A DNA stretch of 34,514 nucleotides from positions 64,293-98,806 of the forward strand of contig NZ_BNBC01000036.1 in NCBI RefSeq assembly GCF_014654675.1. Reading direction: 5' to 3'. The position numbers were made by a program, and so were the translations under genes. This document shows, piece after piece, positions 14,635 through 21,610 of the stretch (positions within the stretch are counted from its first letter, which is position 1; every line of letters begins with the position of its first letter). Source of the stretch: Streptomyces spiralis (GTDB lineage: Bacteria; Actinomycetota; Actinomycetes; Streptomycetales; Streptomycetaceae). The notes under the pieces were generated by a model. That model was not told the origin of the DNA and did not search any database. It worked only from the letters and a program-made list of their open reading frames with translations.

Positions 14635-15666
14635 TCAGTCGGGAACGTGGACGGTGTGACGGCGGTGCCAGGTGAGGCGGACCCGGGTGCCGCGGTAGGC
14701 GGCGACGTCCTCGGCGGAGGTCTCCAGGTTCTGCTGGAGCGCGGTGAGGCGGCCGCCGGCGTCGAGGTCGACCAGGAAGCGGGTGGTGTCGCCGAGGTAG
14801 ACGACCTCGGCGACGGTGCCCGTGGCCGTGGCGTGCTCGGGTTCGTCGACGATGGCGGCCTCCTTCAGGACGCGGATCTTCTCCGGCCGGATGCTGTGGG
14901 TGCCGCCGGTGCCGAGGACTCGTCGGGCGGCGTCGTCCCGGAGCAGGTTGGAGGTGCCGACGAAGGAGGCGACGAACGAGGTGGCGGGGCGTTCGTAGAT
15001 CTCGGCGGGGGTGCCGACCTGTTCGAGGCGTCCCTGGTGGAAGACGGCGATGCGGTCGCTCATCGTCAGGGCCTCCTCCTGGTCGTGGGTGACGAAGACG
15101 AAGGTGATGCCGACCTCGCGCTGGAGCGCCTTGAGTTCCAGCTGCATCTGCTCGCGCAGTTTGAGGTCGAGGGCGCCGAGCGGCTCGTCGAGCAGGAGCA
15201 GGCGGGGGCGGCCGACGAGGGCGCGGGCGAGGGCGACCCGTTGCCGCTGTCCGCCGGAGAGCTGGGCGGGGCGGCGCCTTCCGTGTCCGTCCAGGCGGAC
15301 CTCGGCCAGTGCCTTGCGGGCCCGCACCAGCCGTTCGGCCTTGGGCACCTTGCGGATCTTCAGGGCGTAGGCGACGTTCTGCTCGACGGTCATGTGCGGG
15401 AAGAGGGCGTAGTCCTGGAAGACGGTGTGGACGTCCCGTTCGAAGGGCGCGAGCCCGGTGACGTCCTGCCCGGCGAGTTCGACGCGGCCCTCGGTGGGGG
15501 TCTCGAAGCCGGCGATCAGCCGCAGGACGGTGGTCTTTCCGGAGCCGGAGGGACCGAGCATGGAGAAGAACTCCCCGTCCCGGATCTCCAGATCGACCCC
15601 GGCCACCGCGGTCGTCTCCCCGAACGTCTTGCGCAGAGCCTGCAGCCGGACCGCAATCCCCTCCAT
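14635..15666 (-). CDS. ABC transporter ATP-binding protein, PotA/YdcT type
   Basis: The product is 343 aa. All ATPase motifs are visible: Walker A GPSGSGKTT (38-46), Q-loop VFQDYALFPH, signature LSGGQRQRVALARAL, Walker B LLLLDEP and the switch histidine in THD. After about residue 240 a TOBE-like domain follows (SIRPEKIRV, then VVYLGDTTRFLVDL), typical of spermidine/putrescine importers. It powers the transporter encoded downstream. The start is ATG 15666 with AAAGG 7 nt upstream; a longer frame begins at 15708 but lies on the promoter. It is the first gene of the four-gene operon and is divergent from the GntR regulator. Confidence 0.93.
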   Translation of the reverse strand: MEGIAVRLQALRKTFGETTAVAGVDLEIRDGEFFSMLGPSGSGKTTVLRLIAGFETPTEGRVELAGQDVTGLAPFERDVHTVFQDYALFPHMTVEQNVAYALKIRKVPKAERLVRARKALAEVRLDGHGRRRPAQLSGGQRQRVALARALVGRPRLLLLDEPLGALDLKLREQMQLELKALQREVGITFVFVTHDQEEALTMSDRIAVFHQGRLEQVGTPAEIYERPATSFVASFVGTSNLLRDDAARRVLGTGGTHSIRPEKIRVLKEAAIVDEPEHATATGTVAEVVYLGDTTRFLVDLDAGGRLTALQQNLETSAEDVAAYRGTRVRLTWHRRHTVHVPD

Positions 15667-15703
15667 GCGGGAACCTTTCTGGCGCTCACGAACGTTGCTC
15701 GGA

Positions 15704-15732
15704 AACATATGAAGTCATAGTTCAAGGTTCAA
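15704..15732 (-). promoter_or_regulatory. Putative promoter of the polyamine transporter operon
   Basis: On the minus strand TTGAAC (15732-15727), a 17-bp spacer and TATGTT (15709-15704) are seen, four of six bases right in each box. A direct repeat TTGAACCTTGAAC overlaps the -35 region. It lies in the 111-bp space to the divergent GntR gene, a natural place for that regulator to act. Confidence 0.5.
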
Positions 15733-15777
15733 GACCGCCTCAGGGCAAAGCTTGGGTCAACGGGCAAGGTGGTGGCC

Positions 15778-16617
15778 GTGAAGCAACGACACGTCGGGAG
15801 CGGGGCGGGGGGCATGAGCGGCGGCGGCGCGGGCGGCCTGCGCATGGGCGTGGGCCAACGGAGCGGCCCGGGCGGCCTGCGCGCGGGCGTGGGCGAAGCC
15901 GGCGTCCGCAGGGCCGTGTTCGCTCCGGTGGAGAGGCGGGCGCGGGTGGACGCGGTGGTCCGCCGGATCGGTGACGCCATCGAACTCGGTCTGCTCGCCG
16001 ACGGGGAGCAGCTGCCCGGCGAGAGCGAACTGGCCGGGCAGCTCGGGGTGTCCACGATGACCTTGCGGGAGGCGCTGATGGCGCTGCGGCAGCAGGGGCT
16101 GGTGACCACCCGGCGCGGACGCGGCGGCGGCAGTTTCGTCTCGCTGCCCGGCCGGCCCGGTCAGGCTCGGCTGAAGACCCGGCTGCGCGGCTGGAGCACC
16201 GAGGAGCTGCGCGACCTCGGCGACCACTGGGCCGCGCTGTCGGGCGCGGCGGCCCGGCTCGCGGCGGACCGCACGGAACCTGAGGATCTGCGTCAACTGA
16301 GCCGCTCGATCGACGAGTTCATGGGCGCGGCCGACACGGCGGCGCGCAGCCGTGTCTACGGACGCTTCCACGTGGAGCTGGCGGCGGCCGCGCAGTCGGC
16401 CCGGCTCACCCGGGAACAGGTCGCGTTGCAGACCGAGGTGGGCGCGCTGCTGTGTCTGGTGCTCGGGGACGCCGAATATCGTGAAGAAGTCGCAGACCGG
16501 CACCGCGCCGTCGTCCTGGCCGTGCAGGATGGGGCCCGTGACTCGGCCCGTACGCTGGCCGAGCGGTGCGTGGAGGAGTCGGCGGCGCGGCTCGTCGCCC
16601 TGCGGCTCTCGTTGTAG
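15778..16617 (+). CDS. GntR/FadR-type transcriptional regulator
   Basis: The product is about 279 aa. After a Gly-rich, low-complexity N-terminal tail of about 45 residues comes a GntR winged helix: VVRRIGDAIELGLLADGEQLPGESELAGQLGVSTMTLREALMALRQQGLV (in parts: GEQLPGESELAGQLGVS and TMTLREALMALRQQG), with the wing RRGRGGGSFV. The C-terminal half is helical like an FCD ligand domain (LGDHWAALSGAAARLAADRTEPEDL, FHVELAAAAQSARL, RHRAVVLAVQDGARDSA). It probably represses the divergent polyamine transporter operon; that is inferred from position. GTG 15778 has AAGGTGG 5 nt upstream, while GTG 15769 is in the same frame. The Gly-rich tail raises the chance that the true start is further in, for example ATG 15814. 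Confidence 0.85.
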   Translation: MKQRHVGSGAGGMSGGGAGGLRMGVGQRSGPGGLRAGVGEAGVRRAVFAPVERRARVDAVVRRIGDAIELGLLADGEQLPGESELAGQLGVSTMTLREALMALRQQGLVTTRRGRGGGSFVSLPGRPGQARLKTRLRGWSTEELRDLGDHWAALSGAAARLAADRTEPEDLRQLSRSIDEFMGAADTAARSRVYGRFHVELAAAAQSARLTREQVALQTEVGALLCLVLGDAEYREEVADRHRAVVLAVQDGARDSARTLAERCVEESAARLVALRLSL

Positions 16618-16638
16618 GGCCTGGCGCGAAAGCCCCGG

Positions 16639-16665
16639 CGCCCGCCCGAAAGGGTGGGGCGGGCG
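16639..16665 (+). terminator. Hairpin after the GntR gene
   Basis: CGCCCGCC (16639-16646) pairs perfectly with GGCGGGCG (16658-16665) around an 11-nt loop, 22 bp after the GntR stop codon. There is no T-tract, as is common for Streptomyces terminators. Confidence 0.45.
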
Positions 16666-16724
16666 GGACTTCGGCGGCGGGGCCCTGGCCGCACCGCGTC
16701 TGGTCCTGTCCGCTGGAGGGCGCC

Positions 16725-17594
16725 ATGAGCACGATCCCGGCACTCGCCGGAGCGCCGGCCGCGACGCACGGCGCGGGTGCGGCCGAGCGCGCCGCCGAAG
16801 GCGTCGCCGCGCGGGTGGGCCGCGCCCTGGAGGCGGTCTTCGAGGCGGTCGCCGAGACCGCGGCCGAGACGGAGGCGCTGCTGACGCGGGTGGCCGCGGA
16901 GGGGCGCCGGCCGGCGACCGCCGATCTGGCCGCGCTGCGGCCGGGGCTGCATCTGCGGCTGTCGCGCGAGGAGTTGGCTTCGGGGGTCGGCTTCATCGCC
17001 GAGCCGGGGCTGCTGAGCGACGTACCGGCGTGGCTGGAGTGGTGGCAGAGCACCGGTGAGGGTGACGTACGGCCGCTGCTGCTCGACCTCGATCCAGGGC
17101 GGTCGGCGTACGCGGACTACACGCACTGGGACTGGTTCGCGCTGCCTCGCGACACCGGGCGACGGGCGGTGGCCGGGCCCTACGTCGACTATCTGTGCTC
17201 CGACGAGTACAGCCTGACGCTGTCGGCGCCGGTCGAGGTGGCGGGCCGCTTCGCCGGAGTGGCGGCGGCCGACGTGTACCTGCGCCACTTCGAGACGGCG
17301 GTGCTGCCCCTGCTGCGGGAGTTGCCCGGGCCCGCGTACCTGGTGAATGCCCGGGGCCGGGTGGCCGTCTCCGCCGACCCGGCACATTTGGCCGGATCCC
17401 TCACCCGGGGGCCCGACTTCGCCGCAGTCCTGGAGCGGGCGCGCCCCGCCGCCCGGGGTGAGGTGAGGCTGGTGCCGTGCCGTCCTGTGCCCCTGGTCCT
17501 CGTGATGGGCGCAGGCCTCGGGTCCGCGGCGAGCGGGGAGGCGGCGAGGGAGGTGGCAGGCCGAGGGGCGAGCTCGGCGCCGTCGGCGACCTGA
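16725..17594 (+). CDS. Soluble Cache-domain protein
   Basis: The product is 289 aa. The central part matches a double-Cache/PDC-like sensor fold: WLEWWQSTGEG, LDPGRSAYADYTHWDWFALP, AVAGPYVDYLCSDEYSLTLSAPV (in parts: GPYVDYLCSDEY and SLTLSAPV) and GRFAGVAAADVYLRHFE, then NARGRVAVSADP. Cache domains usually sit outside the cell in receptors and bind amino acids, amines or carboxylates. Here no signal peptide, membrane helix or output domain is seen, so it may be a cytosolic binding or sensing protein. The N-terminal 60 residues are Ala-rich and helical. ATG 16725 has GGAGG 5 nt upstream. It follows the GntR gene by 107 bp on the same strand, next to the transporter, suggesting a link to polyamine or GABA metabolism (inference). 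Confidence 0.8.
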   Translation: MSTIPALAGAPAATHGAGAAERAAEGVAARVGRALEAVFEAVAETAAETEALLTRVAAEGRRPATADLAALRPGLHLRLSREELASGVGFIAEPGLLSDVPAWLEWWQSTGEGDVRPLLLDLDPGRSAYADYTHWDWFALPRDTGRRAVAGPYVDYLCSDEYSLTLSAPVEVAGRFAGVAAADVYLRHFETAVLPLLRELPGPAYLVNARGRVAVSADPAHLAGSLTRGPDFAAVLERARPAARGEVRLVPCRPVPLVLVMGAGLGSAASGEAAREVAGRGASSAPSAT

Positions 17595-17608
17595 ACGCCG
17601 ACGGTGCC
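17576..17608. terminator. Bidirectional terminator hairpin across convergent gene ends
   Basis: GGCGCCGTCGGCG (17576-17588) pairs with CGCCGACGGTGCC (17596-17608) with one G-T type mismatch, around a 7-nt loop that contains the TGA stop of the Cache gene. The stop of the convergent MmyB-like gene is 4 bp further. Confidence 0.65.
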
Positions 17609-17611
17609 GGC

Positions 17612-18283
17612 TCAGGACTCGGGCGTGGGCACCACGCTGAGGTGCCCCGCCGTGCGGCGGGTGGTGCGCGGCCTGCGCGGGGCCGGGGCGGGGCGGCGCG
17701 GATCGCGGAGCACCATGGTGAGCCGGGTGTAGCCCAGCTCCCGCAGTGTGTCCGGGGCCTCCTCGACGATCCGGCAGTCGGTGGCGCCCCAGCGCGGGTC
17801 GGGGTGCAGCAGCGGCCGGACGGCGCCGTCGGACCGGGCGGCCGCCTCGCCGACCGTGCGGATCCAGTGCGGCAGCCCCTGCCGGTAGGCGGCCTCCATG
17901 AGCGGGTCCTGGGCGATGTCCCGGCGGATGGCCTGGAGGCCGTGGTCGGGGCCGCAGCGCTCCATGGTGGCCGCGAAGTTCGCCAGCATCGGCAGGCACC
18001 AGCGGAACTCGTGGTCGCCGAGGACCGTGCCCGCGTCCGGGTGGAAGAGCACGAAGCGCAGGAAGTTGTCGCTCGGCATGGCCGTCGGGTGCGGGCCCAC
18101 ACCCCTGAAGAGCGAGGTGAAGGCGCCGTTGGTCAGGACGACGTCCCAGCGGTGGTCGACGACGAGGGAGGGAAAGGAGACGGCCTCCAGAAGCGTGGCG
18201 TAGTCCTGCAGGTAGGCCTGCGCCTCGGGACTGACGGGGACGGGCCGCGGCGCCGGCCGCTGCCCTCCTGCCTGAAATGCCAT
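17612..18283 (-). CDS. MmyB-like ligand-binding domain protein without HTH
   Basis: The product is 223 aa. It matches the PAS-like sensor domain that normally follows an XRE helix-turn-helix in MmyB-type regulators: YLQDYATLLEAVSFPSLVVDHRWDVVLTN, listed in parts as YLQDYATLLEAVSFPSLVVD and HRWDVVLTNGAF, then NFLRFVLFHPDAGTVLGDHEFRWC. Only about 18 residues precede it, so the DNA-binding part is missing. The C-terminus is basic and Pro/Arg-rich (RDPRRPAPAPRRPRTTRR). Fatty acids have been suggested as ligands of this domain type. The start is ATG 18283, with a GAGGGG site 10 nt upstream. It is divergent from an HTH protein, so the two might act together. Confidence 0.8.
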   Translation of the reverse strand: MAFQAGGQRPAPRPVPVSPEAQAYLQDYATLLEAVSFPSLVVDHRWDVVLTNGAFTSLFRGVGPHPTAMPSDNFLRFVLFHPDAGTVLGDHEFRWCLPMLANFAATMERCGPDHGLQAIRRDIAQDPLMEAAYRQGLPHWIRTVGEAAARSDGAVRPLLHPDPRWGATDCRIVEEAPDTLRELGYTRLTMVLRDPRRPAPAPRRPRTTRRTAGHLSVVPTPES

Positions 18284-18329
18284 CGGGAGGTCACCCCTCT
18301 TGCCTCTGCGGCCTTCACGCGGCGACCCG

Positions 18330-18359
18330 ATCCTGCTGGTCGGACGCGAGCCGTGTCAA
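18330..18359 (-). promoter_or_regulatory. Putative promoter of the MmyB-like gene
   Basis: On the minus strand TTGACA (18359-18354), an 18-bp spacer and CAGGAT (18335-18330) are seen, close to the Streptomyces housekeeping form TTGACN-18-TAGGAT. The ATG lies about 40 bp after the expected start of transcription. Confidence 0.6.
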
Positions 18360-18364
18360 CTATC

Positions 18365-18402
18365 GTGGCATTTCATGCCGGTTGACGGCTGAAATTGGCC
18401 AC
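18365..18402. promoter_or_regulatory. Inverted repeat in the divergent intergenic region
   Basis: GTGGCATTTCA (18365-18375) and TGAAATTGGCCAC (18390-18402) are inverted copies apart from a 2-nt insertion, separated by 14 bp. The repeat lies next to the minus-strand -35 box and upstream of the HTH gene, so it is a candidate operator for one or both genes. Confidence 0.4.
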
Positions 18403-18508
18403 AGTTGTGGCGAGACCTGGATGCGAGTTCGAACGACGGGCTACTCTCCGGGAAGTTCACGGCACCCCGCCTTGTGAGAAGCCTGTGAGAGACGTAGGAG
18501 ATCTGTCG

Positions 18509-19165
18509 GTGACGGACGGCATCGAGGATCCGGGCGCCACGGCGTCGGCTGTGCTGCCGGCGGTCGTCGCACGCGTCACCGCGCTCGCCGACCGGCTCGG
18601 CGTACCCCAGGCGGAGGTCTTCGACGTCGGCCGCCTGTCCGTGGCCTGCGGCGTGCCCGAGCCCGTGGTCAGGGCCCTGCTGAGCGGGCGGCCCGCGGGC
18701 GAGCCGGATGTGCAGGCCCGGTTCCTGCAGCGGCTTGACCTGCTGCGCCGCACACGGCTCAAACCGAACGGGCGCCGCTACACCCAGCAGGAGATCGCGG
18801 ACGGCGCGGGCATGTCCCGGCAGCAGGCCGGCGCCCTCATCAACGGCGACCGGCGCCCCACCATGGAGCACTGCGACGCCATCCAGCGCTTCTTCCGCGT
18901 GCACGCCGGATTCCTCACCGCCGAGGACCCCGAGGCGCTCGCGGGCGCCCTGCAGCGCACCGAGCAGGAGCTGCTGCAACGGCTCGCCGACCGGGAGCGG
19001 GAGGCGGAGGCGGCCGCGGACGACCCGCTGGAGCGGCTGCTGCAGAACCACGGGGTGCGCGGCATCGCCTGGCGCGCGGCACAACTCCCCACCGACCAGC
19101 ACCGGGACAAGGTGGCCGAGTGGCTGGACATGCTGCTGGAGAGCGTCAAGCGGCCCGAGTCGTGA
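18509..19165 (+). CDS. Helix-turn-helix regulator, EspR-like
   Basis: The product is 218 aa. A helical N-terminal part (VVARVTALADRLGVPQAEVF) is followed by an XRE-type HTH around residues 80-130: RLKPNGRRYTQQEIADGAGMSRQQAGALINGDRRPTMEH (in parts: RRYTQQEIADGAGMSRQQ and AGALINGDRRPTMEH). Then come AIQRFFRVHAGFLTAEDPEAL, as in mycobacterial EspR, and a C-terminal helical segment (LLQNHGVRGIAWRAAQLP, VAEWLDMLLESV) that may dimerise. It probably binds DNA in the cytosol; targets are unknown. GTG 18509 has GGAG 8 nt upstream. The frame is open further up to 18395, but no good start lies there except GTG 18485. It is divergent from the HTH-less sensor protein. Confidence 0.82.
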   Translation: MTDGIEDPGATASAVLPAVVARVTALADRLGVPQAEVFDVGRLSVACGVPEPVVRALLSGRPAGEPDVQARFLQRLDLLRRTRLKPNGRRYTQQEIADGAGMSRQQAGALINGDRRPTMEHCDAIQRFFRVHAGFLTAEDPEALAGALQRTEQELLQRLADREREAEAAADDPLERLLQNHGVRGIAWRAAQLPTDQHRDKVAEWLDMLLESVKRPES

Positions 19166-19315
19166 CGCCGTAGGCGGTGCAGCCGGGGACGATCACCGGC
19201 GGTGTCCCCCACCTCACGGGGCGGCACACCTGGCACCCGTGGTCCCTGACTCCGCCGCCCGCCCGTGCCCTCCTGCCTGCGCCGGGCGGGCGAACCGGGG
19301 CGAAGCGCGGGGGCG

Positions 19316-19338
19316 TTGTCAGTGGTGGGCGGCAAGCT
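19316..19338 (+). promoter_or_regulatory. Third TTGTCAGTG-type promoter element
   Basis: TTGTCAGTG (19316-19324) is followed by 8 nt and CAAGCT (19333-19338), a weak -10 match. It points towards the small hypothetical gene whose ATG is at 19432, about 87 nt after the expected start of transcription. Confidence 0.4.
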
Positions 19339-19431
19339 GGAGGGTGTGCCGCCGCTGTGCGGGGGCGCCCGTGCCGTCCGGGGGACCGGGCGCGCGCGAC
19401 CGTGTGACGCCGAAACCGGGGAGAGCGACCC

Positions 19432-19659
19432 ATGCCCACCGCCGTACTGACCGACCGTGAGCGCGCCGCCGTCCAGGCCTACCTGCGGCTGCTGCACACC
19501 GTGCGCGCCGCCCTCGACGGCCCCCCGGCCTCCGGCCGGCCACCGCTCGTCCCGCCGTCCGTCCTCGCCGAGGCGGACCAGGCCCTGACCCGGGCCGGGC
19601 TGACGGGCAACGAGGAGGCGTTCTTCCAGCTCCTGCACGACTGCAACCCACGGGCATGA
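19432..19659 (+). CDS. Small hypothetical protein
   Basis: The product is 75 aa with no signal peptide and no membrane segment. It looks like two helices joined by a Pro-rich loop: DRERAAVQAYLRLLHTVRAALDG, given in parts as DRERAAVQAYLRLL and HTVRAALDG, then PPLVPPSVLAEADQALTRAG and NEEAFFQLLHDCNP. ATG 19432 is preceded by GGGGAG at 8 nt, and codon use is typical for the region, so I think it is a real gene. No function can be named. It is alone on its strand, between the EspR-like gene and the convergent phosphopantetheinyl transferase, behind a TTGTCAGTG-type promoter. Confidence 0.65.
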   Translation: MPTAVLTDRERAAVQAYLRLLHTVRAALDGPPASGRPPLVPPSVLAEADQALTRAGLTGNEEAFFQLLHDCNPRA

Positions 19660-19776
19660 CATCAACGCCCGGCCGGGTGCCGCCGCACGCGACGAGACCG
19701 CCGCCCACGCGCCCGGACCCACCCGCACCCGGCCGGGCCCGCCCCGCTTCGCCCGTGCGCCGAGGCATCCCGACGG

Positions 19777-19794
19777 CCGGCGGCGCCCCGCCGG
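19777..19794. terminator. Hairpin between convergent genes
   Basis: CCGGCGG (19777-19783) and CCGCCGG (19788-19794) form a perfect 7-bp stem with a CGCC loop, between the small hypothetical gene and the end of the phosphopantetheinyl transferase gene. Confidence 0.4.
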
Positions 19795-19812
19795 TCGAGG
19801 GCATCGCCCCCG

Positions 19813-20493
19813 TCAGGGATGTGGCACCGTCACCGATGTGGCGACCAGGTCCGGGCCTGTGGTCCAGTGGCCGTCGAAGTGGGTGAGGCGGTGGCCGTTC
19901 AGCAGGGGGCCCGGGACGAGGAGTTCGGCGCGGAAGCGGCCGGTGCGTGGGGTGTCCGGATCCGGGAGGATCTCGATGTCCGCCCCCGTGAAGTCGAGCC
20001 ACTGGCCGGTCAGCGGGAACCACGCCTTGTAGACGGACTCCTTCGCGCTGAACAGCAGCCGGTCCCAGTGGACGCCGGGGTGCCGCTCCGCCAGGTCGGC
20101 GAGCCGGCGTCGCTCGGCGGGCAGGGCGACGGCGTCCAGGACCTCCCCGGGAAGCCGCGCATGGGGTTCGGCGTCGATGCCGAGCGAGGCGAGGTCGCCG
20201 ACCCGCACCAGCGCGGCGGCGCAGTAGCCGTCGCAGTGGGTCATGCTGCCGACCAGGCCCTCCGGCCAGCGCGGGGCGCCCCGCTCGCCGGGCAGGACGG
20301 GCTGCGGCGGGACGCCGAGCTTCTCCATGGCGCGCCGGGCGCACCCCCGCACCGCGGCGAACTCGCGCCGGCGCTTGTCCACCGCCCGCGCCATGACCGC
20401 CTGCTCCTCCGGAAACAGCGGGGCGTCGCCGCTCCCGTCGTCGCCGTACGCCTCCACGGCCACCACCGTGTCCGGGAGCAGCTCATCGATCAC
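19813..20493 (-). CDS. 4'-phosphopantetheinyl transferase, Sfp/Svp/PptT type
   Basis: The product is 226 aa, the usual size of the actinobacterial Svp/PptT group. It moves the phosphopantetheine arm of CoA onto a serine of carrier proteins of polyketide, peptide or fatty acid synthases. Family motifs are RRREFAAVRGCARRAMEKLG, RGAPRWPEGLVGSMTHCDGY, GIDAEP (D107 and E109, metal binding) and FSAKESVYKAW (K151, E152, K156). GTG 20493 is chosen because the protein then starts like Svp, with GGAGG 9 nt upstream; the frame extends to 20655, but that part lies inside the upstream gene. It overlaps the metallophosphoesterase gene by 11 nt, so the two are translationally linked. No biosynthetic gene cluster is adjacent, so it may serve carrier proteins encoded elsewhere. 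Confidence 0.92.
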   Translation of the reverse strand: MIDELLPDTVVAVEAYGDDGSGDAPLFPEEQAVMARAVDKRRREFAAVRGCARRAMEKLGVPPQPVLPGERGAPRWPEGLVGSMTHCDGYCAAALVRVGDLASLGIDAEPHARLPGEVLDAVALPAERRRLADLAERHPGVHWDRLLFSAKESVYKAWFPLTGQWLDFTGADIEILPDPDTPRTGRFRAELLVPGPLLNGHRLTHFDGHWTTGPDLVATSVTVPHP

Positions 20494-21349
20494 CGGTAGC
20501 GTCCTCCGTCGGCAGTATGCGGCGCGGTCTGCCCGGCGGCTCCGAGCGCCGTCGCCACTCACGGGGGTATCCCACCGACACCTCCTCGAAGCGGACACCC
20601 TCCTGCCAAGTGGTCCGCGGGATGTGGAGATGTCCGTAGACCATCGCGGCCACACGGAACCTGCGGTGCCAGTCGGCGGTCAGCGTGGTGCCGCACCACA
20701 TGGCGAACTCCGGGTACCACAGCACGTCCGTCGGGTGCCGGTGCAGCGGGTAGTGGTTGACGAGCACGGTGGGCAGGTCGTCCGGGAGTTCGGCGAGCCT
20801 GCGCTCGGTCTCGGCGACCCGGGCCCGGCACCACGCCTCACGGCTGGGGTACGGGTCGGGGTGCAGCAGGTACTCGTCGTTGCAGACGATGCCGGTGCGG
20901 TGCGCGTAGGCGAGCCCCTCCTCCCGGGTGGTGCAGCCGGGCGGCAGGAAGGAGTAGTCGTAGAGAAGGAAGAGCGGCGCCACAGCCACGGGGCCGCCGG
21001 GGCCCTCCCAGACCGGGTAGGGGTCCTCGGGCGTGGTCACGCCCAGTTCGCGGCACAGCTCGACCAGGTGCTCGTAGCGGGCGACGCCGCGCAGCGCGAC
21101 CGTGTCGCGGGGGTGCGTCCACAGCTCGTGGTTGCCGGGCACCCACAGGACCTTGCGGAAGCGGCTCGCCAGGGTCTTCAGGGCCCAGCGGACGTCGGTG
21201 ACGGTCTCGGCGACGTCCCCCGCCACGATCAGCCAGTCGTCGTCCGAGTCGGGTGCCATCCGCTCGACGAGGGCGCGGTTCTCGCTGTAGCCGATGTGCA
21301 GGTCGCTGATGGCGAGCAGCCGTCCGGCCCCGCCGACCGTCCCGGTCAC
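20483..21349 (-). CDS. Calcineurin-like metallophosphoesterase (PptH-like)
   Basis: The product is 288 aa. It has the five metal-site blocks of the family: DLHIG (D16, H18), GDV (D45), GNHE (N73, H74), NHYPLH and GHLH. In Mycobacterium tuberculosis a metallophosphoesterase encoded just before PptT (PptH, Rv2795c) removes phosphopantetheine from carrier proteins and so opposes PptT. The same order and overlap here suggest the same pair, by context and fold only. GTG 21349 is supported by AGGGGG 6 nt upstream; a much longer frame exists but crosses the divergent promoter region and the opposite gene. It probably acts in the cytosol with two metal ions. Confidence 0.88.
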   Translation of the reverse strand: MTGTVGGAGRLLAISDLHIGYSENRALVERMAPDSDDDWLIVAGDVAETVTDVRWALKTLASRFRKVLWVPGNHELWTHPRDTVALRGVARYEHLVELCRELGVTTPEDPYPVWEGPGGPVAVAPLFLLYDYSFLPPGCTTREEGLAYAHRTGIVCNDEYLLHPDPYPSREAWCRARVAETERRLAELPDDLPTVLVNHYPLHRHPTDVLWYPEFAMWCGTTLTADWHRRFRVAAMVYGHLHIPRTTWQEGVRFEEVSVGYPREWRRRSEPPGRPRRILPTEDATGDR

Positions 21350-21449
21350 CTCTTGCCCCCTGTCGCACACACGTTGGTCATCACGAGAACACACCCGGTA
21401 CCACCAGGACAAGGACATCCCGGGCCACCGCCGCCACGTGTCCGAATCC

Positions 21450-21465
21450 GTCACATGCACGTGAC
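21450..21465. promoter_or_regulatory. 16-bp near-perfect palindrome between divergent genes
   Basis: GTCACATGCACGTGAC is a palindrome with one mismatched pair. It lies in the 261-bp space between the metallophosphoesterase start (21349) and the ATP-grasp start (21611). A -10-like TATGAT follows at 21489-21494 on the plus strand. It is a good operator candidate, but I do not recognise the regulator. Confidence 0.4.
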
Positions 21466-21610
21466 ACGCCACGGCCGGGAAAAGCCGTATGATCGCCCCA
21501 ACACCACCGCCGACAGGCTCCCCTCCCGCCGGGCGGTTCGGTGTCCCTCCTTCCCCTCTGGCCGGGCACGGCCTGCTTCGCCCTGCCCGCGAACCCGAAA
21601 GGCGGCCCGC

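Noticed and set aside
13522..15720. A 732-codon plus-strand open frame across the ABC transporter operon
   Set aside because: It is antisense to genes with complete ABC transporter motifs; low-complexity Gly/Val/Asp content is typical of shadows in high-GC DNA.
20243..21610. Long N-terminal extension (about 456 codons) of the ATP-grasp protein
   Set aside because: It would run antisense through the phosphopantetheinyl transferase and metallophosphoesterase genes and the divergent promoter region; ATG 21611 has its own ribosome binding site.
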